Made by a program: the position numbers and the translations under genes
In this document: positions 35,120-43,491 of the stretch, one piece after another
How positions within the stretch are numbered: the stretch's first letter is position 1
Layout of the letters: each line of letters begins with the position of its first letter
Source: CAZSDW01 sp964605705
GTDB lineage: Bacteria; Fidelibacterota; UBA2242
Assembly (NCBI GenBank): GCA_964605705.1
Contig: CAZSDW010000012.1
Span: 1 to 64,000, forward strand
Length of the DNA: 64,000 nt
Reading direction: 5' to 3'
The notes under the pieces: model-generated
Told to the model about the DNA's origin: nothing
The model's input: only the letters and a program-made list of their open reading frames with translations
Databases searched by the model: none

Positions 35120-35872
35120 ACGGTAGAAATTTTCCAAAGTCAACACGACCAAACCATTTTTATAAGCAAGATCTACTTGGTCGTAATTATTATAGCCCCA
35201 TTCCGCCAGGTATAAATTCACGCCGGTAGATTGACTTTTAATAAGGGTGTCCACCTGGTCGTCGATGAAATGAAATCTGTCCGGCGAAGCATACAATTTT
35301 TGAAGCATTTGCAGGATAATTTCGGACTTGCTCAATTTATTATCGGCTGAGTAAATATGTTCCGGTATCATATCAATTTCGGCAGCGTCCATGACCGCCT
35401 GAACATTCTCTTTCAGTTTTGTCGTAATGATATATAATCGCTCTTTAGGTTGAAATTTCCCCAGAAATTCCTGCATGCCAGGGTAAAAGGGATTCAGTGT
35501 CAGCCACTGTTCTGGTTCATCCTGTAAAAATCGGGCTCGCTCGGTATAAAAAAATCGCCGTATTTCCGTATTCAGGAATTTTTGTTTATCAATAAAACGA
35601 TCAAAATCCGCTTGATTTTTGATACTGATTTTTTGTTGCAATGCTAAATGAATATAGACATAATCCTGACCATGGCGGATAAAGTTGCGGATTCGGCGGG
35701 CTTCCAGTATAATTCCAGAATTGAGGTCATTGAGCAGCGAAATCCGATCGGGCCTGCCCTGCTGAATCGCCAGGGCATTGTAACCAACCACCAGGCATTC
35801 CTCGATACTGTCGATGACAACACCATCAAAATCAAGGGCGAGAATATCGGAATATGGATTAAATTTATTCAT
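35081..35872 (-). CDS. HAD-superfamily hydrolase
   Basis: This 263-residue protein has HAD motif I LDFDGVVIDS near residues 13-22, motif II in YIITTKLKEN near 146-155, a motif III lysine region (SADNKLSKSEII) and motif IV HFIDDQVDTL near 213-222. It is probably a small-molecule phosphatase; the substrate is unknown. Its last 12 codons are antisense to the resB 3' end, which may mean it lost its own stop when the two genes were joined. A GC-rich palindrome lies between it and the next gene of the purine block. Confidence 0.8.
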   Translation of the reverse strand: MNKFNPYSDILALDFDGVVIDSIEECLVVGYNALAIQQGRPDRISLLNDLNSGIILEARRIRNFIRHGQDYVYIHLALQQKISIKNQADFDRFIDKQKFLNTEIRRFFYTERARFLQDEPEQWLTLNPFYPGMQEFLGKFQPKERLYIITTKLKENVQAVMDAAEIDMIPEHIYSADNKLSKSEIILQMLQKLYASPDRFHFIDDQVDTLIKSQSTGVNLYLAEWGYNNYDQVDLAYKNGLVVLTLENFYRLFGGSATPEGNK

Positions 35873-35883
35873 AACCTAACGTA

Positions 35884-35907
35884 AGGGACACGGCGCGCCG
35901 TGCCCCT
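35884..35907. repeat. GC-rich palindrome between HAD gene and purine block
   Basis: The perfect 14-bp core CACGGCGCGCCGTG (35889-35902) extends to AGGG and CCCT arms with one mismatch. It fills most of the 42-bp gap between the HAD gene start and the stop of the deaminase gene. Palindromes of the type GGGCACGGC...GCCGTGCCC recur between genes in many genomes. It may stop the purine-block transcript, although no T run follows. Confidence 0.6.
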
Positions 35908-35914
35908 ACTTGAT

Positions 35915-37324
35915 TCATCGTCGTAGCTTCTTTCCGGTTTCGGCTTCCGCATGGGTGACCAGTTCATCAGAAATTTGCTGCTGGCTTTTGATCAATGCTT
36001 GTTCGTCTAATCCGGAGATTTGTCCGTTTTCCACCACCACCTTCCCATTCACAATCACCCAATCCACCGGATTTAACGCAGTACAGAAAATAATCGCCGC
36101 GGCGGGATCATGCTGCGCCCCGGCATATTCAATGCGATCCATGGAAATCATCGTAATATCGGCACATTTTCCAGGCTCAATCTGACCGATATCATCCCGT
36201 CCCAAGGCTTTAGCACCACCAACCGTCGCCATCCACAGCACCTCTTCCATATTCAGCCAGAATTCCGGCTTCCGCAGCCGGCTGATCAGCATGGCGTTGC
36301 GCATCTCCAGCAGCATATTGGACGAATCGTTTGAAGCGGAACCATCTACACCAATCCCAACTTTCACACCCGCATTCAGCATTTCCCGGACGCGGGCGAT
36401 ACCCGAACCCAGTCGCATATTCGACGACGGACAATGGGCTACACCGATCCCAGCTTCACCACCCCGCCGGATTTCGTCGTCATTCAAATAAATCGAATGT
36501 GCAAACCAGGCATTGCTGTCGATCCAATCCACAGATTTCATAAAATCAAAAGGACGTAATCCAAGTTTATTAATACAAAAATCCTCTTCATCTCTGGTTT
36601 CAGCCAGATGGGTGTGAATTTGCAGATGATTTTCCTTTGCAATCCGGGCGGTTTCCTTCATCAGTTTCGGCGTCACCGAAAAGGGCGAACAGGGCGCCAG
36701 CGAAATCCGTGTCATCGCGCCGGAAGAACTGTCGTGATATTTTTGGATCAGCCGGAGTGTATCTTCGATAATCTGCGCTTCGCTCTGGATCACATCATCC
36801 GGCGGCAGTCCGCCGTCTTTTTTGCTTAATGACATCGAACCACGGGTCGGTTGAAACCGGATTCCCAACTCCTGCGCCGCCTCAATTTCCCGGTCGATCA
36901 GTGTTGATTCGGCTTTCAGTGGAAAAAGATACAAATGGTCGCTGGTTGTGGTGCAGCCAGATTTCAACAATTCTGCAATTGCCGTTTTTGCACTGATATA
37001 AAAAGCTTCACCGCTGATCCCGCGCCAGATTTCATAATTGGTGAGCAGCCAGTCAAAAAGTTCGGATTTCTGCGTGGCAAAAATATTGCGGGTCAAGGTC
37101 TGGAAAAAGTGATGGTGCGTATTCACAAAGCCCGGCAATACCACCATTCGGGATGCATCGATTACCTGATCAGCAGTTCCGCTGAATTCCTCCTGTCCGG
37201 CAGAAACAATTCGGTTTTCTTCGATATAAACATGCCCGCCGGAAAAGGTATTCAAAACATCATTGGAATTGATATCCTCTGCTATCCGGCAGCAGAGCAA
37301 CGGATTTTTAATCAGAATTGACAT
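35915..37324 (-). CDS. 8-oxoguanine deaminase-like amidohydrolase
   Basis: This 469-residue zinc amidohydrolase of the TRZ/ATZ type has the metal motif VNTHHHFFQTL near 67-77, HTHLAETRDE near 241-250, WFAHSIYLN and GIGVDGSASNDSSN. The IGVAHCPSSNMRLGSGIARVREM region matches 8-oxoguanine deaminases. It should convert 8-oxoguanine to urate, or deaminate a related oxopurine, which suits the surrounding purine genes. It shares one base with the stop of the upstream PLP gene (TAATG). A different substrate such as guanine is possible. Confidence 0.82.
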   Translation of the reverse strand: MSILIKNPLLCCRIAEDINSNDVLNTFSGGHVYIEENRIVSAGQEEFSGTADQVIDASRMVVLPGFVNTHHHFFQTLTRNIFATQKSELFDWLLTNYEIWRGISGEAFYISAKTAIAELLKSGCTTTSDHLYLFPLKAESTLIDREIEAAQELGIRFQPTRGSMSLSKKDGGLPPDDVIQSEAQIIEDTLRLIQKYHDSSSGAMTRISLAPCSPFSVTPKLMKETARIAKENHLQIHTHLAETRDEEDFCINKLGLRPFDFMKSVDWIDSNAWFAHSIYLNDDEIRRGGEAGIGVAHCPSSNMRLGSGIARVREMLNAGVKVGIGVDGSASNDSSNMLLEMRNAMLISRLRKPEFWLNMEEVLWMATVGGAKALGRDDIGQIEPGKCADITMISMDRIEYAGAQHDPAAAIIFCTALNPVDWVIVNGKVVVENGQISGLDEQALIKSQQQISDELVTHAEAETGKKLRR

Positions 37325-38790
37325 TATTTCAACAATCCTGTCTTTTGATTGAATTCTTCGATTAATGCATCAATTTTTGGCGTCAGGGCATGGATTTGCC
37401 CCCAGTAATTACGATGGTCATACCATTGAGCATTCAGTTCATCCAGTTTCCGTCCTTGTTGCTCGATCCAGGTATAGTACTTTAAATTGTGAATACGTTT
37501 TTTTGCGTAATAATCCAGTTCCAGAGTATTATCATATGTAATATTGTTCATTAATTCCAGGTCTCGCACAGCATCATCGTGGGTATATGCACCTTTTTGT
37601 TCGTGCTGTTCCCGCATTCGGGAATCATAGAGCTCCATGGAATCGGTAAAAATTGTCATTACGATATCATTTTCATTGAGTTCATAATATTTTGCAAATT
37701 TAATGGATGCAATCAGGTTGCCGATCGACGAAATTCCCAGCAGATCGAGATTTTCAACCAATTTCTCTTCAACACCATTTTTCACGAGATAATCACAACC
37801 TTTTTCTTCGTTGAACAGGCGCATCAGCCGGATGGTTTTTTCGTCATCCACCGCAATAACCATGTCGGTGTTGCGGACGTTGTGGATCCAGGGCACGTGC
37901 TTGTCGCCAATGCCTTCGATGCGATGACCACCATAACCATTGTTGAGTAACGTCGGACATTGAAGCGCTTCGGCAGCAACGATTTTCGATTGTGGAAAGA
38001 TTTCTTTCATATAATCGCCACAGCCCAGGGTTCCGGCGGATCCCGTGGAAGAAATAACACCAGCGTATTGGTCATCAGGACCCATTTCGGCTTTCAACAC
38101 TTCGGCTAGCGCGCTTCCGGTAATTTCATAATGCCAGAGATGGTTGCCCTGCTCATCGAATTGATTGAAAATAACAATATCGTCTCCCCGCTCCTTTCGC
38201 AACTCCCAGCATTTATCAAAGATTTCCTTCACATTGCTTTCACAGCCCGGTGTTGCGATGACTTCACCGGCGACATTGGACAGCCACTCAAAGCGCTCCC
38301 GGGACATTTCTTCGGGCAAAATTGCAATGGATTCGCACGCCAGTAACGCCGAATCATAAGCGCCACCGCGACAGTAATTGCCCGTCGATGGCCAAACTGC
38401 TTTTTGGGAAGTAGGATCAAATTGTCCCGTTATCAAACGAGGTACCAGACACCCAAACGTAGCCCCGACTTTATGCGCGCCCGTCGGAAACCATTTACCA
38501 ACCAGGGCAATGATTTTAGCCTTGACACCGGTAAGCTCCGGTGGAAGAACCATATAATTCACGCCATTAAAACCGCCACCACTATGCACCGGCTCATTTT
38601 TCCAGGTAATCCGAAAAAGATTGCGCGGGTGGACGTCCCAGAGTCCAATGGATTTCAGATCGGTTTTAATCGAATTGGGAATCAGCACGGGGTGCTTCAT
38701 CTGCTGAAAAGTCGGGATAATAATGTCCCTTTCTCTGCAGCGCTGTATGGTTTTTTGCAGTTGCTTTTCATTCATTGTCAAATCAATCAT
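37324..38790 (-). CDS. Fold-type-II PLP-dependent enzyme of unusual length
   Basis: This 488-residue enzyme is related to threonine synthase/cysteine synthase. The PLP lysine lies in FPTGAHKVGATFG (about 132-144), an STGNYCRGGAYDS motif corresponds to the substrate loop, and SSTGSAGTLGCGDY near 247-260 is the phosphate-binding Gly loop. It is about 100 residues longer than the standard fold, with a long C-terminal helical tail. In E. coli the equivalent purine locus has YgeX, a diaminopropionate ammonia-lyase; this protein is not its ortholog but may do the same job. GAGG lies 5 bases before the ATG. Confidence 0.72.
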   Translation of the reverse strand: MIDLTMNEKQLQKTIQRCRERDIIIPTFQQMKHPVLIPNSIKTDLKSIGLWDVHPRNLFRITWKNEPVHSGGGFNGVNYMVLPPELTGVKAKIIALVGKWFPTGAHKVGATFGCLVPRLITGQFDPTSQKAVWPSTGNYCRGGAYDSALLACESIAILPEEMSRERFEWLSNVAGEVIATPGCESNVKEIFDKCWELRKERGDDIVIFNQFDEQGNHLWHYEITGSALAEVLKAEMGPDDQYAGVISSTGSAGTLGCGDYMKEIFPQSKIVAAEALQCPTLLNNGYGGHRIEGIGDKHVPWIHNVRNTDMVIAVDDEKTIRLMRLFNEEKGCDYLVKNGVEEKLVENLDLLGISSIGNLIASIKFAKYYELNENDIVMTIFTDSMELYDSRMREQHEQKGAYTHDDAVRDLELMNNITYDNTLELDYYAKKRIHNLKYYTWIEQQGRKLDELNAQWYDHRNYWGQIHALTPKIDALIEEFNQKTGLLK

Positions 38791-38804
38791 GTAATCCTCA
38801 TTCC

Positions 38805-39308
38805 TTAATCATTATCTATATTTTTTTTCATGCTAATTGGTAAAAACTGAACCGACTCGGTTTTAAATATGTCTATGAACTTATCGGTCAGTTGCTGACG
38901 AACTACGATAAATCCTTCTAAACCTGACTCAATAATTTTTTTCGTAATAGAATGGAAACCGTCGCGATTTTCAATCTCCAGCGGACCTACCTCATCAATA
39001 AAAAAGGGTTCCGTCTTATCTTCAATAATTTTATCAATTACGCGTTCAGCATATTGGATTGCCTGTTTTGAAAAGGAATAATTCCCGAAACGGCAGGCTT
39101 CATCCCAATGGTCAGGAACAGCATCAATGGGATACGCAAACGGTATGGATTTACCGTTGCTTAATTGTTCGATATGGTAGCCAGTCAATGTACCATTTTC
39201 CATCACCTTCGGACATACAAAACCGTCACCGTTGCCAAGCTCTTTATACAGCGAGCGCATATAGGTTGTTTTGCCTGCATTGATGTCACCGGTCACCAGA
39301 AAAATCAT
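38805..39308 (-). CDS. Small P-loop NTPase (THEP1/MobB-like)
   Basis: This 167-residue protein begins MIFLVTGDINAGKTT, a Walker A motif (GDINAGKT), and has FFIDEVGPLEI, a Walker B-like motif, near 97-107. This is the pattern of THEP1-type nucleoside triphosphatases. Its 4-base overlap with the XdhC gene suggests a part in molybdenum cofactor delivery, comparable in position to YqeC or MobB in other Mo-hydroxylase loci. The biochemical role is not established. Confidence 0.7.
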   Translation of the reverse strand: MIFLVTGDINAGKTTYMRSLYKELGNGDGFVCPKVMENGTLTGYHIEQLSNGKSIPFAYPIDAVPDHWDEACRFGNYSFSKQAIQYAERVIDKIIEDKTEPFFIDEVGPLEIENRDGFHSITKKIIESGLEGFIVVRQQLTDKFIDIFKTESVQFLPISMKKNIDND

Positions 39309-40099
39309 GCGCGCAAATGCCTCCCCGATTTTCCAAACCGTACCTTCTGAATTTCAGCGATTATTGACAACGCAATCTCGTCCGGTGAACCACCACCGAT
39401 ATCCAGTCCCACCGGGATAAAACATTTTGACGTATCCGCGTCCGGGACCTCCTTGAGCATTTCATTCAGCAGGACTTTCTGTTTGCGCCGGGAGGCAACC
39501 ATGCCGACATAACGGGGATTCCAGCCCGATTTGCATATGCGGTTTAGAACCAGTCCGTCATATTTATGCTGGTAGGTCGCAATGATAAAATAGGCATTTT
39601 CGGCAACGTCACTATCGGGCAATACGGATTCAAATTTTCCCAGTAATTTTCGGTCGGCGCCCTCCATTTCGTCCAGCACTTCTTTGCGGTCATCAACCAC
39701 GGTAATAAAATAATCCAGGTTCTTCAAATGATACACAAGGGCTTTACCAATGTGCCCGGCACCAAAAATGTATAAGTGATTTCTCGGTGCAAAATACTCA
39801 AAAAAGAGCGTTGCGGTTCCACCACAGAGCATACCGGTTGACGTGCCGGTTTTGGATTCGTCCATTGAGTATTCTTCAAGGCAATTTTTGTGAGTCGATA
39901 AAATTTCCAGCGCTTTTTCAATCGCCAATTTTTCAATACTTCCACCACCAACGGTTCCGATGGTTGAGCCGTCGGGATAAACCAGCATTTTTGTTCCGGT
40001 ATCAGCTGGTCCCGAACCGGTGGTTTTAACAACCGTTACCAGCACACCAGTGCCCTTCCCGCGATTAAGCACAAGCAATTCTTCGTAGATATTTTTCAT
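39305..40099 (-). CDS. XdhC/CoxI-family molybdenum hydroxylase maturation protein
   Basis: This 264-residue protein has the XdhC_CoxI domain (about 15-90) with TGSGPADTGTKMLVYPDGSTIGTVGGGSIE and the cysteine motif GMLCGGTATLFFE, then a Rossmann domain with LYIFGAGHIGKALVYHL (about 107-123) and a C-terminal IPVGLDIGGGSPDEIALSI motif. XdhC binds molybdenum cofactor, promotes its sulfuration and inserts it into xanthine dehydrogenase-type enzymes. It overlaps both neighbours by 4 bases. It is of the XdhC type rather than YqeB, the form usually found with selenium-dependent hydroxylases. Confidence 0.88.
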   Translation of the reverse strand: MKNIYEELLVLNRGKGTGVLVTVVKTTGSGPADTGTKMLVYPDGSTIGTVGGGSIEKLAIEKALEILSTHKNCLEEYSMDESKTGTSTGMLCGGTATLFFEYFAPRNHLYIFGAGHIGKALVYHLKNLDYFITVVDDRKEVLDEMEGADRKLLGKFESVLPDSDVAENAYFIIATYQHKYDGLVLNRICKSGWNPRYVGMVASRRKQKVLLNEMLKEVPDADTSKCFIPVGLDIGGGSPDEIALSIIAEIQKVRFGKSGRHLRA

Positions 40100-40821
40100 G
40101 AGTAATCCTCGCGGAACATGGTCGCGAATTCCAGTCCCTCCAGATAGCGGCTGGGCGTCGCCTGTAAGACCTGTCGACGTGTCTGTTCATAATCCCGCAC
40201 CACCGTTCCGGCAACGACATCAATTCCCAGGTCAAACAGAAGCGGTGACAAGGGCGTGCTTGGACCGAGAACAATTTTAATTGCTTTCTGAGATGCATGT
40301 TTTAAAATATTTTCAAAAGTATGGTTGGTGATGGCTGTCCCGGTAAGTGCCACCACATCCGCTTTTGGCAGAAATTCCGGAATGTCCGCTTCGCCAAAAT
40401 CACCTTTCTGGGGAAATTTCTCAAATATATAGACCTTTTCAAATTGCTCAGATAGTCTCTCCAAAAAAGGAAAATGACCGATAATCCCCAACGTTTTTCC
40501 GCGCCCCTTTTCCAGAATAATGTCACTGGCGTTTATCTTCCGGTAACGCCTGTCAGCCAGAGCAAAAGTGCTGTTGATCGCCGCCATACCCACCGATGCT
40601 TCCAGAAGATTTTCCGAAAGAGCAAATTCTGCCAATTCCCTCAGATTGTAATTTTCAAGTTCGCCGGAATCTTTGATGCGCTGGTGTGGACTGCCGTATC
40701 TGATCGTGCTGGCGATCCCGCAATTGGTTTCGGTTTTAATCAGTGTGGAAAAAACGCCGACAATCACTTCCTGAACTGGAGTTGGAGAAATATTATTTAT
40801 CAAGTGTCGCAGAATATTCAT
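40096..40821 (-). CDS. DUF4213/DUF364 protein (putative heavy-metal chelation)
   Basis: This 241-residue protein has an N-terminal DUF4213-like part and a C-terminal DUF364 domain (about 115-235), with TLGIIGHFPFLERL, DVVALTGTAITNHTFENIL and IVLGPSTPLSPLLFDLGIDVVAGTVV. The family is annotated as putative heavy-metal chelation and is often found next to metal transport or metalloenzyme genes. Here it stands directly before xdhC with a 4-base overlap, so involvement in molybdenum or selenium handling is likely by context. It starts one base after the PIN toxin gene, so both are on the same transcript. Confidence 0.78.
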   Translation of the reverse strand: MNILRHLINNISPTPVQEVIVGVFSTLIKTETNCGIASTIRYGSPHQRIKDSGELENYNLRELAEFALSENLLEASVGMAAINSTFALADRRYRKINASDIILEKGRGKTLGIIGHFPFLERLSEQFEKVYIFEKFPQKGDFGEADIPEFLPKADVVALTGTAITNHTFENILKHASQKAIKIVLGPSTPLSPLLFDLGIDVVAGTVVRDYEQTRRQVLQATPSRYLEGLEFATMFREDYS

Positions 40822-40822
40822 G

Positions 40823-41230
40823 CTAATTTCGGAAATACTTGTCGAGAAAATCTCTTGGTTTTAAAACGTATATATTCCTAAAACCCGAGGCTTCCAACAG
40901 GTACCGGTCGCCACTGACTATTAAAGTGCAATTGCCGTTAACAGCACATTCAAAAAATTTATCATCATCAGGGTCTGAACATATATTTGGTATTTTTAAT
41001 GTAATATTAATCAGGTTTGATTTTTTTTCAATAAATTCAAGAACAGGATTGATATTTACTCCGGGATATTTTTTACTCAGTAATTGACCAACACGCTTGT
41101 ATTCATTTAAAATTGGTACGGAAACGAGCAAATCAAATTTTCCCTGTTGCCATTTCTGCAATATCTCATAAGGCGGACCATTAAAAAAAATCCCTGATAT
41201 CAGGACATTAGTATCGATAATTACCTTCAA
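40823..41230 (-). CDS. PIN-domain toxin of a type II toxin-antitoxin pair
   Basis: This 135-residue PIN-family endoribonuclease has the conserved acidic residues: D7 in IIDTNVLISG, E42 in LNEYKRV, D87-D89 in CSDPDDDKFFECA and D106 in SGDRYLL. It matches the family called putative toxin-antitoxin system toxin component, PIN family. It overlaps the AbrB-type antitoxin gene by 4 bases and is followed one base later by the DUF364 gene, so it sits inside a metabolic operon. Confidence 0.87.
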   Translation of the reverse strand: MKVIIDTNVLISGIFFNGPPYEILQKWQQGKFDLLVSVPILNEYKRVGQLLSKKYPGVNINPVLEFIEKKSNLINITLKIPNICSDPDDDKFFECAVNGNCTLIVSGDRYLLEASGFRNIYVLKPRDFLDKYFRN

Positions 41231-41490
41231 GGAGTAACCCTGACCTCCATTACGGCTTTCTCAATATCCGGTTCCTTAATATCGTAATTCGCCGCTTGTT
41301 CCCGGGCTTGAAAAATCAATTGGTCAAACTCACTAATTGATGGCATTTTAATTGCTTTTAGAATGACAACATCTTCTTTTCCAACTACTACAAACTGAGA
41401 GCCCGATTCAAGTCCCAATTTCTTTCGAATTGTCTCAGGAATTACGACCTGTCCTTTTGAAGACATTTTAGTTGTTGCAATTGCTTTCAT
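41227..41490 (-). CDS. AbrB/MazE-type antitoxin
   Basis: This 87-residue protein has an N-terminal SpoVT/AbrB swapped-hairpin DNA-binding domain (TTKMSSKGQVVIPETIRKKLGL, about residues 6-27) and a C-terminal helical part that would bind the PIN toxin. The perfect palindrome 11 bases upstream is the likely autoregulatory operator. It is the first gene of a transcript that continues into PIN, DUF364, xdhC, NTPase, PLP enzyme and deaminase, so antitoxin control may extend over metabolic genes. Confidence 0.88.
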   Translation of the reverse strand: MKAIATTKMSSKGQVVIPETIRKKLGLESGSQFVVVGKEDVVILKAIKMPSISEFDQLIFQAREQAANYDIKEPDIEKAVMEVRVTP

Positions 41491-41500
41491 ATTTTCCCTA

Positions 41501-41524
41501 TATATTCTTACTGGTAAGAATATA
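41501..41524. promoter_or_regulatory. Perfect operator palindrome of the AbrB-PIN pair
   Basis: TATATTCTTAC (41501-41511) and GTAAGAATATA (41514-41524) form a perfect 11-bp inverted repeat with a 2-base centre, within the 63-bp gap between the membrane-protein gene and the antitoxin gene. Its position just upstream of the antitoxin start fits an autoregulated promoter bound by the AbrB-type protein. Confidence 0.8.
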
Positions 41525-41553
41525 GTTCATTTTTTATATTTTTCAAACAGTAT

Positions 41554-42174
41554 TTATATCAGCGAATTCCCGATTTCACACAAAACAGCCAGTGCGATGA
41601 TTATCACTGGCTGGACGAAGGACAATTTTCGAAAATTCAACCGCCAATCCAGAATCACAGATTTTTTCAGATAGCCACCAACCAGCAACCCGCTGACGAT
41701 TGTATTCATCGCGACGAATGCCAGCATCTGGGCAAGGGGCATCAGGTACAGCCCTTCTGCCGGTTTCAGCACCAGCGCCTGGGCGCCGATAAATAGTAGC
41801 ACCCAGCCCAGTCCCATGGCAAAAGACATCGAGAATACTTTGCTGTCATTATAGAACCGGGCAAACACAAACACCACCAGTGATTCCAGAATAATGGACA
41901 CAGCCGGATTGATCACACGAACAACGGCAGTTCCCGGTAAAAATATATCCATACTTTTAATACCGGCGGCAATCAGCGCTGTATAGAAAATCGCCGACTG
42001 TTTTCCCGTTACCCTGAAGGCATTGAACATAAAATAAAATCCGATGGAAAACATGATCATGCCCGAAAAACCGACAGGTAAAAAGTGCAATAAATATCCC
42101 AGTGTTGCCTCGCAGGTGCCCCACAAGCCGCCGAACAACAATACGGTTTGCATTATCTTTTTTGAATCACTCAT
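41554..42174 (-). CDS. Small polytopic membrane protein, unknown
   Basis: This 206-residue protein has about six hydrophobic helices (near 8-30, 35-52, 58-80, 88-106, 112-135, 138-165) and a final one near 185-203. I do not recognise a family. It starts one base after the stop of the FAD-subunit gene and is the only integral membrane protein in the purine block. The size and helix number resemble small substrate-binding membrane components, so it may help take up a purine or a cofactor precursor, but this is only context. It could also be unrelated. Confidence 0.55.
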   Translation of the reverse strand: MSDSKKIMQTVLLFGGLWGTCEATLGYLLHFLPVGFSGMIMFSIGFYFMFNAFRVTGKQSAIFYTALIAAGIKSMDIFLPGTAVVRVINPAVSIILESLVVFVFARFYNDSKVFSMSFAMGLGWVLLFIGAQALVLKPAEGLYLMPLAQMLAFVAMNTIVSGLLVGGYLKKSVILDWRLNFRKLSFVQPVIIIALAVLCEIGNSLI

Positions 42175-42175
42175 T

Positions 42176-43027
42176 CTATTTCTCCTTACTAATTTTTCTC
42201 AAAAAATCTTCAAGTAATCGCAGACTGACCTTTTTCCGGTAAACCGCCGACGAGCGTGCGTCGTCAATCGGTCGTACCAGCGGCGTATATCTTTCCAAAA
42301 TTTCTGAAACCTTATCCTCAATATCTGCGGCAAATATACCAATAAGGCTTTTCTCGATGTCACGGGATCTCACAATTGTCGGCGCCACAGAGCCAAAGGT
42401 AATCCGAATGTCTGCCACCATTCCATTATCAATATCCGCCATTCCCTGAAATGCGGCTTTAGTCAGGCTCATGCCCTTGCGCTGCCCGACTTTCCGGTAG
42501 TAATTCACATCAAACTGCTTGTTCGGAATGATAATATCCGTCAGCAATTCATTCTTCGCTAAATCGGTTTGCTTCGGACCTGTAATAAATCGGTCAACCG
42601 AGACAGTACGTTCTCCTCTGGCACTTTTTAAAACCAGTTGCGCATCAACAGCATAAAGGTAGGGCAGCGTGTCCCCTGCCGGTGAAGCGTTGCAGATATT
42701 GCCGCCGATACTTGCCAGATTCCGGGATGGCGGTGATGCCATCAGACAAACAGCTTCCTTAAAAATTGCCGGGATAATATCGCTGTTTAATAAATCCGTT
42801 AAAAGCACTCCGGCACCGATATGAATCTGATCCTTTTCTATCGATATTTTATGCAATTCCGGCAGATGCCCGATAAACAGCAATGGTTTTCCAAAGTCCG
42901 GTTTCAATGCAAAACCCCGTGCTTTTTGTACCATCAGATCGGTACTGCCGGCAATCGGCAGACAATCATGTTTTGATCGAATATCCAGCGCTTCCTGTAA
43001 TGTTGCAGGTCGGAATCCGTCTACCAT
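42176..43027 (-). CDS. Molybdenum hydroxylase FAD-binding subunit (first set)
   Basis: This 283-residue medium subunit has the FAD_binding_5 domain with PIAGSTDLMVQK near 21-32 and the second FAD motif MASPPSRNLASIGGNICNASPAGDTLPYL near 91-119, followed by the CO_deh_flav_C domain from about 175. It passes electrons from the Fe-S subunit to NAD or another acceptor. The order FAD, 2Fe-2S, Mo subunit with overlaps of 7 and 11 bases indicates one enzyme. It should act on a purine, given its neighbours. Confidence 0.9.
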   Translation of the reverse strand: MVDGFRPATLQEALDIRSKHDCLPIAGSTDLMVQKARGFALKPDFGKPLLFIGHLPELHKISIEKDQIHIGAGVLLTDLLNSDIIPAIFKEAVCLMASPPSRNLASIGGNICNASPAGDTLPYLYAVDAQLVLKSARGERTVSVDRFITGPKQTDLAKNELLTDIIIPNKQFDVNYYRKVGQRKGMSLTKAAFQGMADIDNGMVADIRITFGSVAPTIVRSRDIEKSLIGIFAADIEDKVSEILERYTPLVRPIDDARSSAVYRKKVSLRLLEDFLRKISKEK

Positions 43028-43491
43028 AGACCATTCCCCCTTTCCGCTGCCAGATGAATTCCCTTGAAAATCATATTGTAACCGGTGCAGCGACAGAGAT
43101 TTCCCGACAAGCCTTCCTTAATTTCTTCGTCAGTGGGATTAGGATTTTCAGTGAGCAGCGATTCCGTCGCTATCACGATTCCCGGCGTACAAAATCCACA
43201 CTGTACAGAACCCGCTTCCAGAAAACAACTTTCGATCATTTTATAGCGCTCAGTCTTTTTAAACGATTCCAGCGTCACAATTGATTTTCCGATTATATTA
43301 CCGGCCGGAACAAGGCAGGAGTTCACCGCTTTTCCATCCATCAGCACCACACAAGCGCCGCATTCCCCTTCCCCGCAGCCTTCCTTGACACTGGTCAGAC
43401 CAAAATCTTCCCGCAACAGATCCAGCAGTCGCCGCGCGGGATGGACGTCTATCGTTTGTGATTGATTGTTCAATATAAAGTCAATTTTCAT
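43021..43491 (-). CDS. Molybdenum hydroxylase 2Fe-2S subunit (first set)
   Basis: This 156-residue small subunit has the plant-type ferredoxin motif C-x4-C-x2-C...C (GCGEGECGACVVLMDG then NSC) and the helical second cluster motif C-x2-C...C-x-C (QCGFCTPG and GNLCRCTGY). Both clusters relay electrons from the molybdenum site to FAD. It matches XdhC/CoxS-type small subunits in length and lies between the FAD and Mo subunit genes. Confidence 0.94.
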   Translation of the reverse strand: MKIDFILNNQSQTIDVHPARRLLDLLREDFGLTSVKEGCGEGECGACVVLMDGKAVNSCLVPAGNIIGKSIVTLESFKKTERYKMIESCFLEAGSVQCGFCTPGIVIATESLLTENPNPTDEEIKEGLSGNLCRCTGYNMIFKGIHLAAERGNGLW

